NCBI RefSeq assembly: GCF_036013645.1
Contig: NZ_CP107869.1
Span: 3,534,001-3,598,000 of the forward strand
Direction of reading: 5' to 3'
DNA: 64,000 bases
Source: Streptomyces sp. NBC_00490
GTDB lineage: Bacteria > Actinomycetota > Actinomycetes > Streptomycetales > Streptomycetaceae
Of this stretch, positions 9,278-17,391 are shown one piece after another; the stretch's first letter is position 1; the number at the start of each line of letters is the position of its first letter. Position numbers and translations under genes: made by a program. Under the pieces are notes generated by a model. That model had not been told where the DNA came from and did not search any database. It was given only the letters and a program-made list of their open reading frames with translations.

Positions 9278-9689
9278 GCTGGAAGCCCTCCTTCGTACGC
9301 AGTCCGTAGCCGAAGGCGCGATCGTACGAGATGTGCGCGAGCCAGCCGCACAGGGCCGCGAAGGCGGGGGCCCAGGCGAAGAAGGGCTGGAAGGCGTAGG
9401 CCAGCAGCAGGGCCAGCGGGACCAGCGCCCGGTGCATGGCGTTGTAGTACGGCACCGCGCGCGGCGGCAGCTGTCCCTTCGCCATCCGGGGCGCGTCGTC
9501 GAGGGCCACGAGGAAGGTCAGGTCCGGCAGGACGAAGAAGGCGAGCGCGAGGGTGCCGGCGAGCCAGCCGTGGTTGACGGCCTCCAGGACCGCGAAGGCG
9601 GACCAGAACAGGGCGTTGGCGAGCCATGCGGTGCGGCGGGCGAGGGAGCGGACCGAGCGGTGCGTGGTGGTGCTCGTGACGGTGCTCAT
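9270..9689 (-). CDS. DUF4260 family small membrane protein
   Basis: This protein of 139 residues has about four hydrophobic helices. It carries the family phrases LPDLTFLVALD, RAVPYYNAMHRALVPLALL, WLAHISYDRAFGYGLR and TKEGFQ, which I recognise as DUF4260 (YndB-like membrane family of unknown function). It is the first gene of a two-gene unit with a TetR repressor, so its expression is probably induced by that repressor's ligand. The small size and four helices fit a membrane accessory protein rather than a complete pump. No enzyme motif is visible. Confidence 0.8.
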   Translation of the reverse strand: MSTVTSTTTHRSVRSLARRTAWLANALFWSAFAVLEAVNHGWLAGTLALAFFVLPDLTFLVALDDAPRMAKGQLPPRAVPYYNAMHRALVPLALLLAYAFQPFFAWAPAFAALCGWLAHISYDRAFGYGLRTKEGFQRD

Positions 9690-9745
9690 GACTGCCTCCG
9701 GGTCGGGTCGATGGCTCGATCGTTGGGTGGGCTCGACAGGTGGTA

Positions 9746-9795
9746 GCTAACAGCGTTAGCCCCATATCCATGAAGGTACGGCTAACAGCGTTAGC
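9746..9795. promoter_or_regulatory. Two identical 15-bp TetR operator palindromes
   Basis: GCTAACAGCGTTAGC occurs at 9746-9760 and again, identical, at 9781-9795. The two centres are 35 bases apart. Each has perfect 6-bp arms (GCTAAC/GTTAGC) around a 3-base centre, a typical TetR operator form. They lie 57-106 bases upstream of the DUF4260-TetR unit and also upstream of the divergent MerR gene. Confidence 0.75.
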
Positions 9796-9906
9796 CGTCA
9801 AGAGGGGGCACCGACCACCGCGCCGACACTGCCCACTGGGCGCCGACACCGCCCACGGCGCGCCGCCGCTTGACCCTGCCGCAGCGTCAACGTCTCTACT
9901 GATCCC

Positions 9907-10656
9907 ATGCGGATCGGAGAACTCGCCGCGGCCGTCGGCGTCACCACGCGGACCGTGCGGCACTACCACCATCAGGGGCTGCTGCCGGAGCCGGAGCGGC
10001 TGGGCAACGGGTACCGGAACTACACCCTGCGGCACGCCGTCGTCCTCGCGCGGATCCGGCGGCTGACCGAGTTGGGGCTGGGGCTCGCGGAGGTGCGGGA
10101 CGTACTGGCCGATGACACGGCGAAAGAGCTGACGGAGATCCTCCAGGAGCTGGACGAGGATCTCGCCCGGCAGGAGGCGGCGATCCGGGAGCGCCGGGTA
10201 CGGCTGCGCGCGCTGCTGGACGCCGACGAACTGCCCGCCGAAGGGCCCGTCTCCCCCGAACTCGCCGCGCTGTTCAGTGAGATGGCCCCGCTGTCCGACT
10301 CCCCCATGGCCGCCAAGGACCGTGAGGTGCTCGCCCTCATCGAGGCCGCCGCGAGCCCCGCGGAGCGGGAGCGGATGCTGTCGGCGGTGAACTCCGTGCT
10401 CGCCTCGCCCGAAGGGGTGGCCAGGGCCAACGAGGCCTACGCGCTCCTCGACGCCCTCGCCGAGGCCTCCGTCGACGATCCTCGCGTGGCCGAGGCCGCC
10501 CGCAAGCTCGCCGACAGCACACCCCGCGAACTGCTCCCCGAAGCCGTCTCCCTGGACCACGGCAGCAGCTTCCTGCGCGCCTTCTACGCCGACTTCGCCC
10601 CGGCCCAGGCGGAGGCCATCCGTCGGGCCATGCGCATCCTCACGGAGGAGACATGA
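9907..10656 (+). CDS. MerR-family transcriptional regulator
   Basis: The 249-residue protein opens with a MerR winged helix (MRIGELAAAVGVTTRTVRHY, HHQGLLPEPERLGNGYRNY) followed by the dimerisation coiled coil (EILQELDEDLARQEAAIRER). The long C-terminal region (about 140 residues) is helical, acidic and without metal-binding cysteines, so it is probably an effector domain for an organic ligand. The last codons overlap the next gene by 4 bases (ATGA), so the downstream membrane protein is almost certainly co-translated. The start ATG follows a CTACTGATCCC leader without a strong ribosome site. Confidence 0.9.
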   Translation: MRIGELAAAVGVTTRTVRHYHHQGLLPEPERLGNGYRNYTLRHAVVLARIRRLTELGLGLAEVRDVLADDTAKELTEILQELDEDLARQEAAIRERRVRLRALLDADELPAEGPVSPELAALFSEMAPLSDSPMAAKDREVLALIEAAASPAERERMLSAVNSVLASPEGVARANEAYALLDALAEASVDDPRVAEAARKLADSTPRELLPEAVSLDHGSSFLRAFYADFAPAQAEAIRRAMRILTEET

Positions 10657-11261
10657 GAACAGCGGCCTCCGCCCTCGTACGGCATGAACTGCGGCTGTTC
10701 GTCAGCCTCGCACTGTGGATGGCCCGGCGTACTCACCAGGCCCGGCACGGACGAGCCTTCGGATACGCCCGTGGCGAGGGGCTGTTGATGTTCGGGCTGG
10801 CGTTCGTGTGCGTGATCGAGTCGGTGACGATGTCCGTGCTGCTGCGGGATCTGCCCGCCGTGCACACGCCGGTCCTCGTGCTGGACGTCTACACCGTCGT
10901 CCTCGTCGTGGGCATGCACGCGGCCAACGTCGTACGGCCCCACGTGCTCGACGCCGACTCCCTCCGGATCCGCCGCGCCGCGCACGTCGACCTGCGCATA
11001 CCGCTGCACCACATCACCGGTGTACGGCGGGAGTTGCGCGCCAGCCACCAGCGCACCGAGGGTGAACTCGACCTCGCCATGGGCGCACGGACCACCGTCA
11101 CCCTCGAACTGGCCCAGCCGATCCGCCACTTCACTTTTCTCGGGCGCCCGAAGCAGATCCACCTCGTCCGCTTCCACGCCGACGAACCCGGCGAGCTCGT
11201 ACGCGCGGTCACGCAGGCACGAAACGCACGGTCGGAGCAGGTTCGGGGTCGGCCTGTGTGA
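10653..11261 (+). CDS. Hypothetical membrane protein coupled to MerR regulator
   Basis: The 202-residue protein has two hydrophobic segments (about residues 48-66, LLMFGLAFVCVIESVTMSVL; and about 80-95, DVYTVVLVVGMHAANVV). They are followed by a soluble C-terminal part that looks like a PH-like or bacterial membrane-flanked domain (DSLRIRRAAHVDLRIPLHHITGVRRE). It starts inside the stop of the MerR gene (ATGA), so it belongs to that operon. The last 53 bases overlap the convergent RNB ribonuclease gene. I do not recognise a named family. Confidence 0.75.
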   Translation: MRTAASALVRHELRLFVSLALWMARRTHQARHGRAFGYARGEGLLMFGLAFVCVIESVTMSVLLRDLPAVHTPVLVLDVYTVVLVVGMHAANVVRPHVLDADSLRIRRAAHVDLRIPLHHITGVRRELRASHQRTEGELDLAMGARTTVTLELAQPIRHFTFLGRPKQIHLVRFHADEPGELVRAVTQARNARSEQVRGRPV

Positions 11262-12636
11262 GGCGGACCCGCAACCGCTCGCCCAGGGACAGACCGGCGC
11301 CCTCGACCCGTCCGATCACCGCCGGTGACTCCAACTGCACCACGCCCACGGTCGGTCGACGCTCCTCGACCTCCACCACGCACCCGTCGAACACCTCCCC
11401 CACCCGGTCCTTCAGCAGGGCCGCCTCGACGATGTCCACGCAGGCCCGCTCCACCGCGCCCGCGCGCCGGCCACCCTCGGCCATCTCACGGGGCAGCGCG
11501 TCGAACGCGGCCAGGACCCAGTCGGGCACCGGCTCCCCCGCCGTCGCCGCGAGGCAGATCTCCGACGCGTACCGGTCGGCCAGGCGGCGCAGTGGTGCCG
11601 TGCAGTGGGCGTAGGGCGCGGCGACGGCCGCGTGGGTGGTGATGTCGGGCAGTACGCCGTCCCGGAAGACCGTGTAACCCGCGCCCCGCAGCAGCGTCGT
11701 GCACTCCTGGAGGAACGCCGCGTGGTGCGGGACATGCGGGTCCAGGGAACGGATCAGCGCCGCGTACGACATGTGGTGCGGCCAGTCGATGTGCAGGGCG
11801 TGGGCGGTGCGGCGCAGCCGGCCGACCGCGCCGTCTGGGGCGGCTGGGAGGGTGCGCAGGACGCCGGTGCCGTGCGCCAGCATCAGGTCCGCCGCCGCCA
11901 TCCCGGTCAGCAGGGAGATCTGGGCGTTCCAGCCGTCGGCGGGGAGCGCGGCGCGGTACGTCAGTTCGTAGGTCCCGTTCCGCTCGACGATCTCCTGTTC
12001 GGGAACGTTCAGCGAGATCCCGCCCCGCTCGACCTCGAGCTCCTCCCGCAGCCGTCCGATCACCTCCAGCAGCGCCAGTGGCTCCTCGGCCGTCTTCGCG
12101 TCGATCTCCTTCTGCACGCCCTCGTAGTTCAGCTTGGCCCGGCTGCGGACCAGGGCGCGGCGGACGTCGACGGCGACGGTACGGCCCTCCGCGTCGAGGT
12201 CGATCGTCCACAGGGCGGCCGGGCGCGTCCGGTCCGGGAGCAGGCTGGCCGCGCCCTCGCTGAGGGAGACGGGGTGCAGGGGGACCTTCTCGTCCGGGAA
12301 GTAGAGGGTCATCACGCGGCGGTGCGTCTCCGCGTCGAGGGCCGAACCGGGGACGACGAAGGCGGCGACGTCCGCGATGGCGTACCGGACGCGGTAGCCG
12401 GTGCCCCGGCGGGAGAGGTGCATCGCCTGGTCGAGGTCGGTGGAGGCGGGCGGATCGATCGTGAACAGGGGGATGTCGGTGGCGTCGTACGACGGGAGGA
12501 CGGGAGGTGTCCCGGCGTCCGCCGAGGCCTGCGGCGGATACGTCTGCGGCACTCCCAGTTCGGTGCGCAGCGCTGCGAGGGCGGCCCGGAGGGGGGCTTC
12601 GGGGGCGCCGGTCACGCGGATGTGGCGGCGAGGCAT
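11209..12636 (-). CDS. RNB-domain ribonuclease (RNase II/R-like)
   Basis: This 475-residue protein contains the RNB catalytic signature: FTIDPPASTDLDQAMHL (metal-binding Asp cluster, about residues 58-74), then YAIADVAAFV and LYFPDEKVPLHPVSLSEG. These enzymes degrade RNA 3' to 5' as hydrolytic exoribonucleases. It is much shorter than E. coli RNase II/R and lacks recognisable cold-shock domains at the N-terminus. The C-terminal 60 residues may be a reduced S1-like barrel (VFDGCVVEVEERRPTVGVVQ). This short form is common in actinobacteria. The 3' end overlaps the convergent MerR-operon gene. Confidence 0.88.
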   Translation of the reverse strand: MPRRHIRVTGAPEAPLRAALAALRTELGVPQTYPPQASADAGTPPVLPSYDATDIPLFTIDPPASTDLDQAMHLSRRGTGYRVRYAIADVAAFVVPGSALDAETHRRVMTLYFPDEKVPLHPVSLSEGAASLLPDRTRPAALWTIDLDAEGRTVAVDVRRALVRSRAKLNYEGVQKEIDAKTAEEPLALLEVIGRLREELEVERGGISLNVPEQEIVERNGTYELTYRAALPADGWNAQISLLTGMAAADLMLAHGTGVLRTLPAAPDGAVGRLRRTAHALHIDWPHHMSYAALIRSLDPHVPHHAAFLQECTTLLRGAGYTVFRDGVLPDITTHAAVAAPYAHCTAPLRRLADRYASEICLAATAGEPVPDWVLAAFDALPREMAEGGRRAGAVERACVDIVEAALLKDRVGEVFDGCVVEVEERRPTVGVVQLESPAVIGRVEGAGLSLGERLRVRLTQADPEPAPTVRFVPA

Positions 12637-12737
12637 ACAGCGAGCGTAGGGCCGGGGACCCCGGGGAGCACGCCGTACGCTGTCGAGAGCTGTACAGGAT
12701 CTACAGCCTCTCAGCCGCTACGAAGGAGATCCCGCTC

Positions 12738-13520
12738 GTGCTTGTCCTGCTGCCGCCGTCCGAAGGCAAGGCCTCCTCCGGTCGTGGCGCCCCGCTGAAG
12801 CTGGAGTCGTTGTCGCTGCCGGGGCTGACCGAGGCCCGTGAGGCCGTTCTCGGCGAGCTCGTCGAGCTGTGCGCCGGTGACGAGGACAAGGCGCGCGAGG
12901 TGCTCGGGCTGAGCGAGGGGCTGCGGGGCGAGGTCGCCAAGAACACCGAGCTGCGGACCGCCGGGGCACGGCCCGCCGGGGAGATCTACACCGGTGTGCT
13001 GTACGACGCCCTGGAGCTGTCGTCCCTCGACACGGCCGCCAAGAAGCGGGCCGCCCGGCAGCTTCTCGTCTTCTCGGGGCTGTGGGGTGCCGTCGGGGTC
13101 GCCGACCGGATCCCCTCGTACCGGTGCTCCATGGGTGTGAAGCTGCCCGGCCTCGGAGCGCTGGGCGCGCACTGGCGTACGCCGATGGCGGCGGCGCTTC
13201 CCGAGGCGGCGGGGAACGGGCTGGTGCTGGATCTGCGGTCCTCGGCGTACGCGGCGGCGTGGAAGCCGAGGGGTGAGGTGGCCGGGCGGACGGCGAGTGT
13301 GCGGGTGCTGCACGCGCCGACACGGAAGGTGGTCAGTCACTTCAACAAGGCGACCAAGGGGCGGATCGTACGGAGTCTGCTGTCGGCGGGCATCGCGCCG
13401 ACGGGGCCCGCCCAGCTGGTGGAGGCGCTGCGGGACCTCGGGTACGTGGTGGAGGCGGCGCCGCCGAAGGGGGCCGGGAAGGCCTGGACCCTGGACGTTC
13501 TCGTGGACGAGATCCACTGA
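12738..13520 (+). CDS. yaaA: Peroxide stress protein YaaA (DUF328)
   Basis: This protein of 260 residues begins with the family hallmark LLPPSEGK, and later has [25 protein letters not shown] and [28 protein letters not shown] text. YaaA limits intracellular free iron during hydrogen peroxide stress in E. coli. The frame is open much further upstream, but the GTG at 12738 has a GAAGGAG ribosome site 9 bases before it, and the family motif begins immediately, so this start is firm. It is followed after 59 bases by KDPG aldolase in the same direction. Confidence 0.9.
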   Translation: MLVLLPPSEGKASSGRGAPLKLESLSLPGLTEAREAVLGELVELCAGDEDKAREVLGLSEGLRGEVAKNTELRTAGARPAGEIYTGVLYDALELSSLDTAAKKRAARQLLVFSGLWGAVGVADRIPSYRCSMGVKLPGLGALGAHWRTPMAAALPEAAGNGLVLDLRSSAYAAAWKPRGEVAGRTASVRVLHAPTRKVVSHFNKATKGRIVRSLLSAGIAPTGPAQLVEALRDLGYVVEAAPPKGAGKAWTLDVLVDEIH

Positions 13521-13522
13521 CG

Positions 13523-13550
13523 GTTGCAGCATCTGCAACGCTCGTTGCAG
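13523..13550. promoter_or_regulatory. Palindrome plus half-site upstream of KDPG aldolase
   Basis: GTTGCAG-CAT-CTGCAAC (13523-13539) is a perfect palindrome with 7-bp arms. A third half-site GTTGCAG follows at 13544-13550. It sits in the 59-base gap between yaaA and eda, 30-57 bases before the eda start, where a repressor operator would be expected. The binding protein is unknown; GntR or LacI families would fit the geometry. Confidence 0.5.
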
Positions 13551-13579
13551 CTGTCGCTTCCCCTGGGCACGATGAGGCC

Positions 13580-14242
13580 ATGACCTCGCCGCTGCCCTCC
13601 TCGCCGTACGCCTCCGTGCTCGACCTCGCGCCCGTCGTGCCCGTCGTCGTCATCGAGGACGCCTCCGATGCCGTGCCGCTGGCGCGGGCGCTGGTCGCCG
13701 GAGGGCTGCCGGCGATCGAGGTGACCTTGCGGACGCCGGTCGCGCTGGAGGCGATCCGGGCCATCGCCGACGAGGTGCCCGGCGCGGTGGTCGGCGCGGG
13801 GACGGTCGTGACGCCGGAGCAGGTGACGCGGTGTGTGGAGGCCGGGGCGCGGTTCCTGGTCAGTCCGGGCTGGACGGACGTGCTGCTGACCGCGATGCGG
13901 GCGTCGGGGGTGCCGTTCCTGCCGGGGGTGTCCACGGTGTCGGAGGTCGTGGCACTGCTGGAGCGCGGGGTGCGGGAGATGAAGTTCTTCCCGGCACAGG
14001 CGGCGGGCGGGACGGCGTATCTGAAGTCGCTGGCCGGGCCGCTGCCTCAGGCTCGGTTCTGCCCCACGGGGGGTATCGGTCCGGCGAACGCGCCGGAGTA
14101 TCTGGCCCTGCCCAACGTCGGGTGCGTGGGCGGGACATGGATGCTGCCCGCGGACGCGGTCGCCGCGCGGGACTGGGACCGGATCGAAGGGCTGGCCCGC
14201 GCGGCGTCGGGGCTCAGGGACGCAGGTGGGACGTGTCGTTGA
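13580..14242 (+). CDS. eda: 2-keto-3-deoxy-6-phosphogluconate/4-hydroxy-2-oxoglutarate aldolase
   Basis: The 220-residue protein has the class I KDPG aldolase pattern: [18 protein letters not shown] (catalytic Glu), [13 protein letters not shown], and the Schiff-base lysine in [38 protein letters not shown] closes the TIM barrel, with the phosphate-binding glycine loop. It cleaves KDPG to pyruvate and glyceraldehyde 3-phosphate (Entner-Doudoroff or hexuronate catabolism). It is typical in length. Its last 29 bases overlap the convergent RNase H/phosphatase gene. A palindromic site precedes it. Confidence 0.92.
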   Translation: MTSPLPSSPYASVLDLAPVVPVVVIEDASDAVPLARALVAGGLPAIEVTLRTPVALEAIRAIADEVPGAVVGAGTVVTPEQVTRCVEAGARFLVSPGWTDVLLTAMRASGVPFLPGVSTVSEVVALLERGVREMKFFPAQAAGGTAYLKSLAGPLPQARFCPTGGIGPANAPEYLALPNVGCVGGTWMLPADAVAARDWDRIEGLARAASGLRDAGGTCR

Positions 14243-15590
14243 AGAGCCGTACGCTCGCGTTGCCGTCGGCGTAGTACGCCACGGCGGACAGCGACGCGGC
14301 CGACAGTTCCATCCGGAACAGGGACTCCGGCGGGGCGCCGAGCGCGAGTCGTACGAACGTCTTGATCGGCGTGACATGCGTGACGAGCAGGACCGTGCGT
14401 CCCGCGTACGCCGCGACCAGCTTGTCCCTCGTCGCCGCGATACGGGTGGCGGTGGCCGCGAAGCTCTCGCCGCCGCCGGTGGGTTCGGCGTCCGGGTCGG
14501 AGAGCCAGGTGTTGAGGTCGTCGGGGTAGCGCTCCCGCACCTCGGCGAAGGTGAGCCCCTCCCACGCCCCGAAGTCGGTCTCCCGCAGCCCGTCCTCGAC
14601 GGTCACGTCGAGTCCGAGCCGTTCGGCGACGGCGGCGGCGGTCTCCCGGGTACGGGTGAGGGGCGAGGCGAGGATCTCCTGGACCGTGCCCCTCCGGGCG
14701 AGCGCGGCGGCGACCCGCTCGGCCTGCTCACGCCCGACGTCGGACAGGGACGGATCGGTCCCTCCACTCCCCGAGAAACGCTTCTGGGGCGTCAACGGCG
14801 TCTCCCCGTGCCGCAGCAGCACAAAGGTCGCGGGCGCCCCCATGTCGGCCGGCGCCCACCCGGGGCTGGCGACCACCTTCGCGGCACGCACATCGGCATC
14901 GGCCGCAGCGGCTCCGCCGCCCGGGACCTCCACCGCTCCGCGGCGCGAGGAAGCAGCGGAGGACGACACAGCCGAGGCGGACCGGGAACCCCCGGCAGCA
15001 GCAGAACCCAACGCCGCACGCACCTTCGCCGCCCCGGCGACCGCATCCCCCGGCGCCCCGGCCACCACACCCGCCCCGGCCTCAGCGGCTCCGCCGCCCA
15101 AAGACTCCACCGCTCCGCGGCGGGCCGCGGAAGCGGCCGCGTCCAGTTCCGCCGTCGAATCCGCCGCCGACCACTGCTCCCCCCGCTTCCCCGCGTCCAT
15201 CGCCTCGTTCGCGAGCCGGTCCGCGTGCTTGTTGCTCTCCCGCGGGATCCACTCGTACGTCACCTGGTCCGCCGGATACACCCGCCCCGCCTCCATCGCG
15301 AGCGGCTTCATGTCCGGGTGCTTGATCTTCCAGCGGCCCGACATCTGCTCCACGACGAGCTTGGAGTCCATGCGGACGTGGACCGAGGCGGCGGGGTCCA
15401 GTTCGTGCGCGGCGCGCAGGCCGGCCAGCAGGCCCCGGTACTCGGCGACGTTGTTGGTGGCGACGCCGATGTACTCGGCCCGCTCCATCAGCGTCTCGCC
15501 GGTCGCCGCGTCGATGACCACGGAGCCGTAGCCCGCGGGGCCGGGGTTGCCCCGGGACCCGCCGTCGGCCTCGACGATGAACTCCCGCAC
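14214..15590 (-). CDS. Bifunctional RNase H / histidine (acid) phosphatase
   Basis: The 458-residue protein fuses two enzymes. Residues 1-135 form an RNase HI domain (FIVEADGGSRGNPGPAGYG; ATNNVAEYRGL; VRMDSKLVVEQM; SNKHADRLANEA). Residues about 255-458 form a histidine phosphatase (FVLLRHGETPLTPQKRFSG; EGLRETDFGAWEGL; VTHVTPIK), related to CobC/alpha-ribazole phosphatase. The same fusion in mycobacteria (Rv2228c) degrades RNA-DNA hybrids, and its phosphatase half acts on alpha-ribazole phosphate, a B12 precursor. The two domains are joined by an unusually long (about 115 residues) Ala/Gly/Ser linker with an internal duplication. It is last in the Nif3/zinc-ribbon operon, 12 bases after the previous gene. 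Confidence 0.92.
   Translation of the reverse strand: MREFIVEADGGSRGNPGPAGYGSVVIDAATGETLMERAEYIGVATNNVAEYRGLLAGLRAAHELDPAASVHVRMDSKLVVEQMSGRWKIKHPDMKPLAMEAGRVYPADQVTYEWIPRESNKHADRLANEAMDAGKRGEQWSAADSTAELDAAASAARRGAVESLGGGAAEAGAGVVAGAPGDAVAGAAKVRAALGSAAAGGSRSASAVSSSAASSRRGAVEVPGGGAAAADADVRAAKVVASPGWAPADMGAPATFVLLRHGETPLTPQKRFSGSGGTDPSLSDVGREQAERVAAALARRGTVQEILASPLTRTRETAAAVAERLGLDVTVEDGLRETDFGAWEGLTFAEVRERYPDDLNTWLSDPDAEPTGGGESFAATATRIAATRDKLVAAYAGRTVLLVTHVTPIKTFVRLALGAPPESLFRMELSAASLSAVAYYADGNASVRLFNDTSHLRP
14906..15122. repeat. 40-bp imperfect direct repeat in the RNase H-phosphatase linker
   Basis: Bases 14906-14945 and 15083-15122 share CAGCGGCTCCGCCGCCC at the start and CTCCACCGCTCCGCGGCG at the end, with about 35 of 40 positions identical. 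The repeat distance is 177 bases (59 codons), so the frame is kept. It encodes the repeated phrase RRGAVE..GGGAA in the linker. This suggests that the linker grew by segmental duplication. Confidence 0.8.
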
Positions 15591-15602
15591 GCGCGACGCT
15601 CC

Positions 15603-16346
15603 TTACAGGCCGGACTCGGACGTACGCACCAGGATGCGGCGGCAGTTCTCGCAGCGGACGACCGTGTCCGGCGCGGCCGCGCGGATCTCGTTGATGTCGG
15701 TGATCGCCAGCTCCTGGCGGCAGCCCTGGCAGGTCCGCTGGTACAGCTTCGCCGCACCGATGCCGCCCTGCTGCTCGCGCAGCTTGTCGTAGAGCTTGAG
15801 CAGGTCCGCGGGGATCGTGCCCGCGATGACCTCGCGCTCCTTGGTGACGGTGGCGACCTCGTTGTCGATGCCCTCGAACGCGGCCTCGCGGCGGGCCGTC
15901 GCGTCGTCGACCTTGCCCTGCACCGCGCCGACCCGCTCGGTCAGCTCGGCGACCCGCTCCTGCGCGGACTCCCGGCGCTCCATGACCTCCAGGACGATGT
16001 CCTCCAGGTCGCCCTGGCGCTTGGCGAGGGAAACGATCTCGCGCTGGAGGTTCTCCAGGTCCTTCGGGGAGGTGACGGCCCCGGAGTCCAGACGCTGCTG
16101 GTCGCGGGTGGCGCGCTGGCGCACCTGGTCCACGTCCTGCTCGGCCTTGATCTGCTCGCGGGCGGTGTCGCTCTCCTCGGTCTGCGCGGCGACCAGCAGG
16201 TCACGCAGCTGGGTGTGGTCCTTGGTCAGCGACTCGATCTCGGCGTGCTCGGGCAGCGACTTGCGCTTGTGCGCGAGCTGCTGGAGGCGGACGTCGAGGG
16301 CCTGGACCTCGAGGAGGCGGATCTGGTCGGCGGGCGCGGCGTTCAG
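15603..16346 (-). CDS. C4-type zinc-ribbon coiled-coil protein
   Basis: This 247-residue protein is a long coiled coil (residues about 5-180, heptads such as LLEVQALDVRLQQLAHKRK and VAELTERVGAVQGKVDDATA) followed by a zinc ribbon with CQGC and CENC pairs (about residues 205-235). It belongs to the family annotated as zinc-ribbon/DUF164 or CdsZ-like, and is thought to act in RNA or nucleoid-related processes. It sits between Nif3 and RNase H genes in a conserved actinobacterial operon. No ATG, GTG or TTG fits the start. A CTG at 16346 overlaps the Nif3 stop (CTGA) and has GGGAG 7 bases upstream, so I take this non-standard start. Confidence 0.88.
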   Translation of the reverse strand: MNAAPADQIRLLEVQALDVRLQQLAHKRKSLPEHAEIESLTKDHTQLRDLLVAAQTEESDTAREQIKAEQDVDQVRQRATRDQQRLDSGAVTSPKDLENLQREIVSLAKRQGDLEDIVLEVMERRESAQERVAELTERVGAVQGKVDDATARREAAFEGIDNEVATVTKEREVIAGTIPADLLKLYDKLREQQGGIGAAKLYQRTCQGCRQELAITDINEIRAAAPDTVVRCENCRRILVRTSESGL

Positions 16347-17203
16347 TTGGGGGCTCCCAGTGAGTCGGTGGTGTCGGTGGCGGACGCCGCGTGGGCGGTC
16401 CAGGGGTCGGTGACCGTCTTGGAGACGTGGACCCGCAGGCCCCATCCGTGGCGGTCGGAGATCTCGTCGAGCTGGGTCGCGGCCAGCTCGCACCAGGGCC
16501 ATTCGGTGGCCCAGTGCGCGGCGTCGAGCAGCGCGAGAGGGGTTTGGGCTCGGGCCTCGGATGCCGGGTGGTGGCGGAGGTCCGCGGTGAGGAAGGCGTC
16601 GACGCCGGAGGCTCGTACGACGTCGAAGAGGCTGTCGCCGGAGCCGCCGCTGACGGCGACGGTGCGGACGATGGCCTCGGGGTCGCCGGCGACGCGGATG
16701 CCCTGCGCGGTGGCGGGGAGCCGGGCGGCGGCCCGTGCCGCGAAGTCCTTCAGCGGCAGCGGGTGGTCCAGCTCGCAGATCCGGCCGAGGCCCCGGCGGC
16801 CGTCCTTGTCGGAGGGGTCCGGCACGAGCGGTCGTACGACCCGGAGGTCCAGCGCGCCCGCGAGGGCGTCGCTTACCCCGGGGTCCGCGGTGTCCGCGTT
16901 CGTGTGCGCCACGTGCAGGGCGATGTCGTTCTTGATGAGCGTGTGGACGACGCGGCCCTTGAAGTGGGTCGCCGCGACCGTCGTCGTACCGCGCAGATAG
17001 AGCGGGTGGTGGGTGACCAGCAGGTCGGCGCCCAGCTTCACGGCCTCGTCGACGATCTCCTGGACCGGGTCGACGGCGAACAGGACCCGAGAGACCTCCT
17101 GGTCGGGGTCGCCCACGACGGTGCCGACCGCGTCCCAGGACTCGGCCCGCTCGGCGGGCCACAGGTTCTCCAGCGCGGTGATGACTTCAGACAGACGGGG
17201 CAC
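16343..17203 (-). CDS. Nif3-like dinuclear metal-centre hexameric protein
   Basis: The 286-residue protein matches the Nif3/YbgI family: WPAERAESWDAVGTVVGDP near the N-terminus, LLVTHHPLYLRG (metal-binding histidines, about residues 60-71), LHVAHTNADTADPGV, and the C-terminal AHWATEWPWCELAATQL. The family forms hexameric rings with two metals per subunit, and its function is unsettled (GTP cyclohydrolase I type 2-like). It is the first gene of the operon that continues with the zinc-ribbon protein and RNase H/phosphatase; the stop overlaps the next start by 4 bases. It is divergent from the 17392 gene. Confidence 0.92.
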   Translation of the reverse strand: MPRLSEVITALENLWPAERAESWDAVGTVVGDPDQEVSRVLFAVDPVQEIVDEAVKLGADLLVTHHPLYLRGTTTVAATHFKGRVVHTLIKNDIALHVAHTNADTADPGVSDALAGALDLRVVRPLVPDPSDKDGRRGLGRICELDHPLPLKDFAARAAARLPATAQGIRVAGDPEAIVRTVAVSGGSGDSLFDVVRASGVDAFLTADLRHHPASEARAQTPLALLDAAHWATEWPWCELAATQLDEISDRHGWGLRVHVSKTVTDPWTAHAASATDTTDSLGAPN

Positions 17204-17391
17204 GGGGCAAAGGCTACCTGGCTGGTCTGTGCCGATGTACCGGTCCGGCTCCCGATGACCCCGCCCAGCACATTCGTCCCGTTTTCCTCAGGCGAATCGT
17301 TCCTGGGCCACCCCTTTGTGTGAAGTGGTCGTCGGCTCGTCCCACGTCCGTGCGTGCGAAAACTAACTTCGTGGCCGGAGGTGACCGAACG

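Noticed and set aside
14226..17000. A 924-codon plus-strand open frame
   Set aside because: It runs antisense to RNase H/phosphatase, zinc-ribbon and Nif3 genes, and its translation is Arg/Gly/Val-rich noise. It is a shadow of the third-position GC bias.
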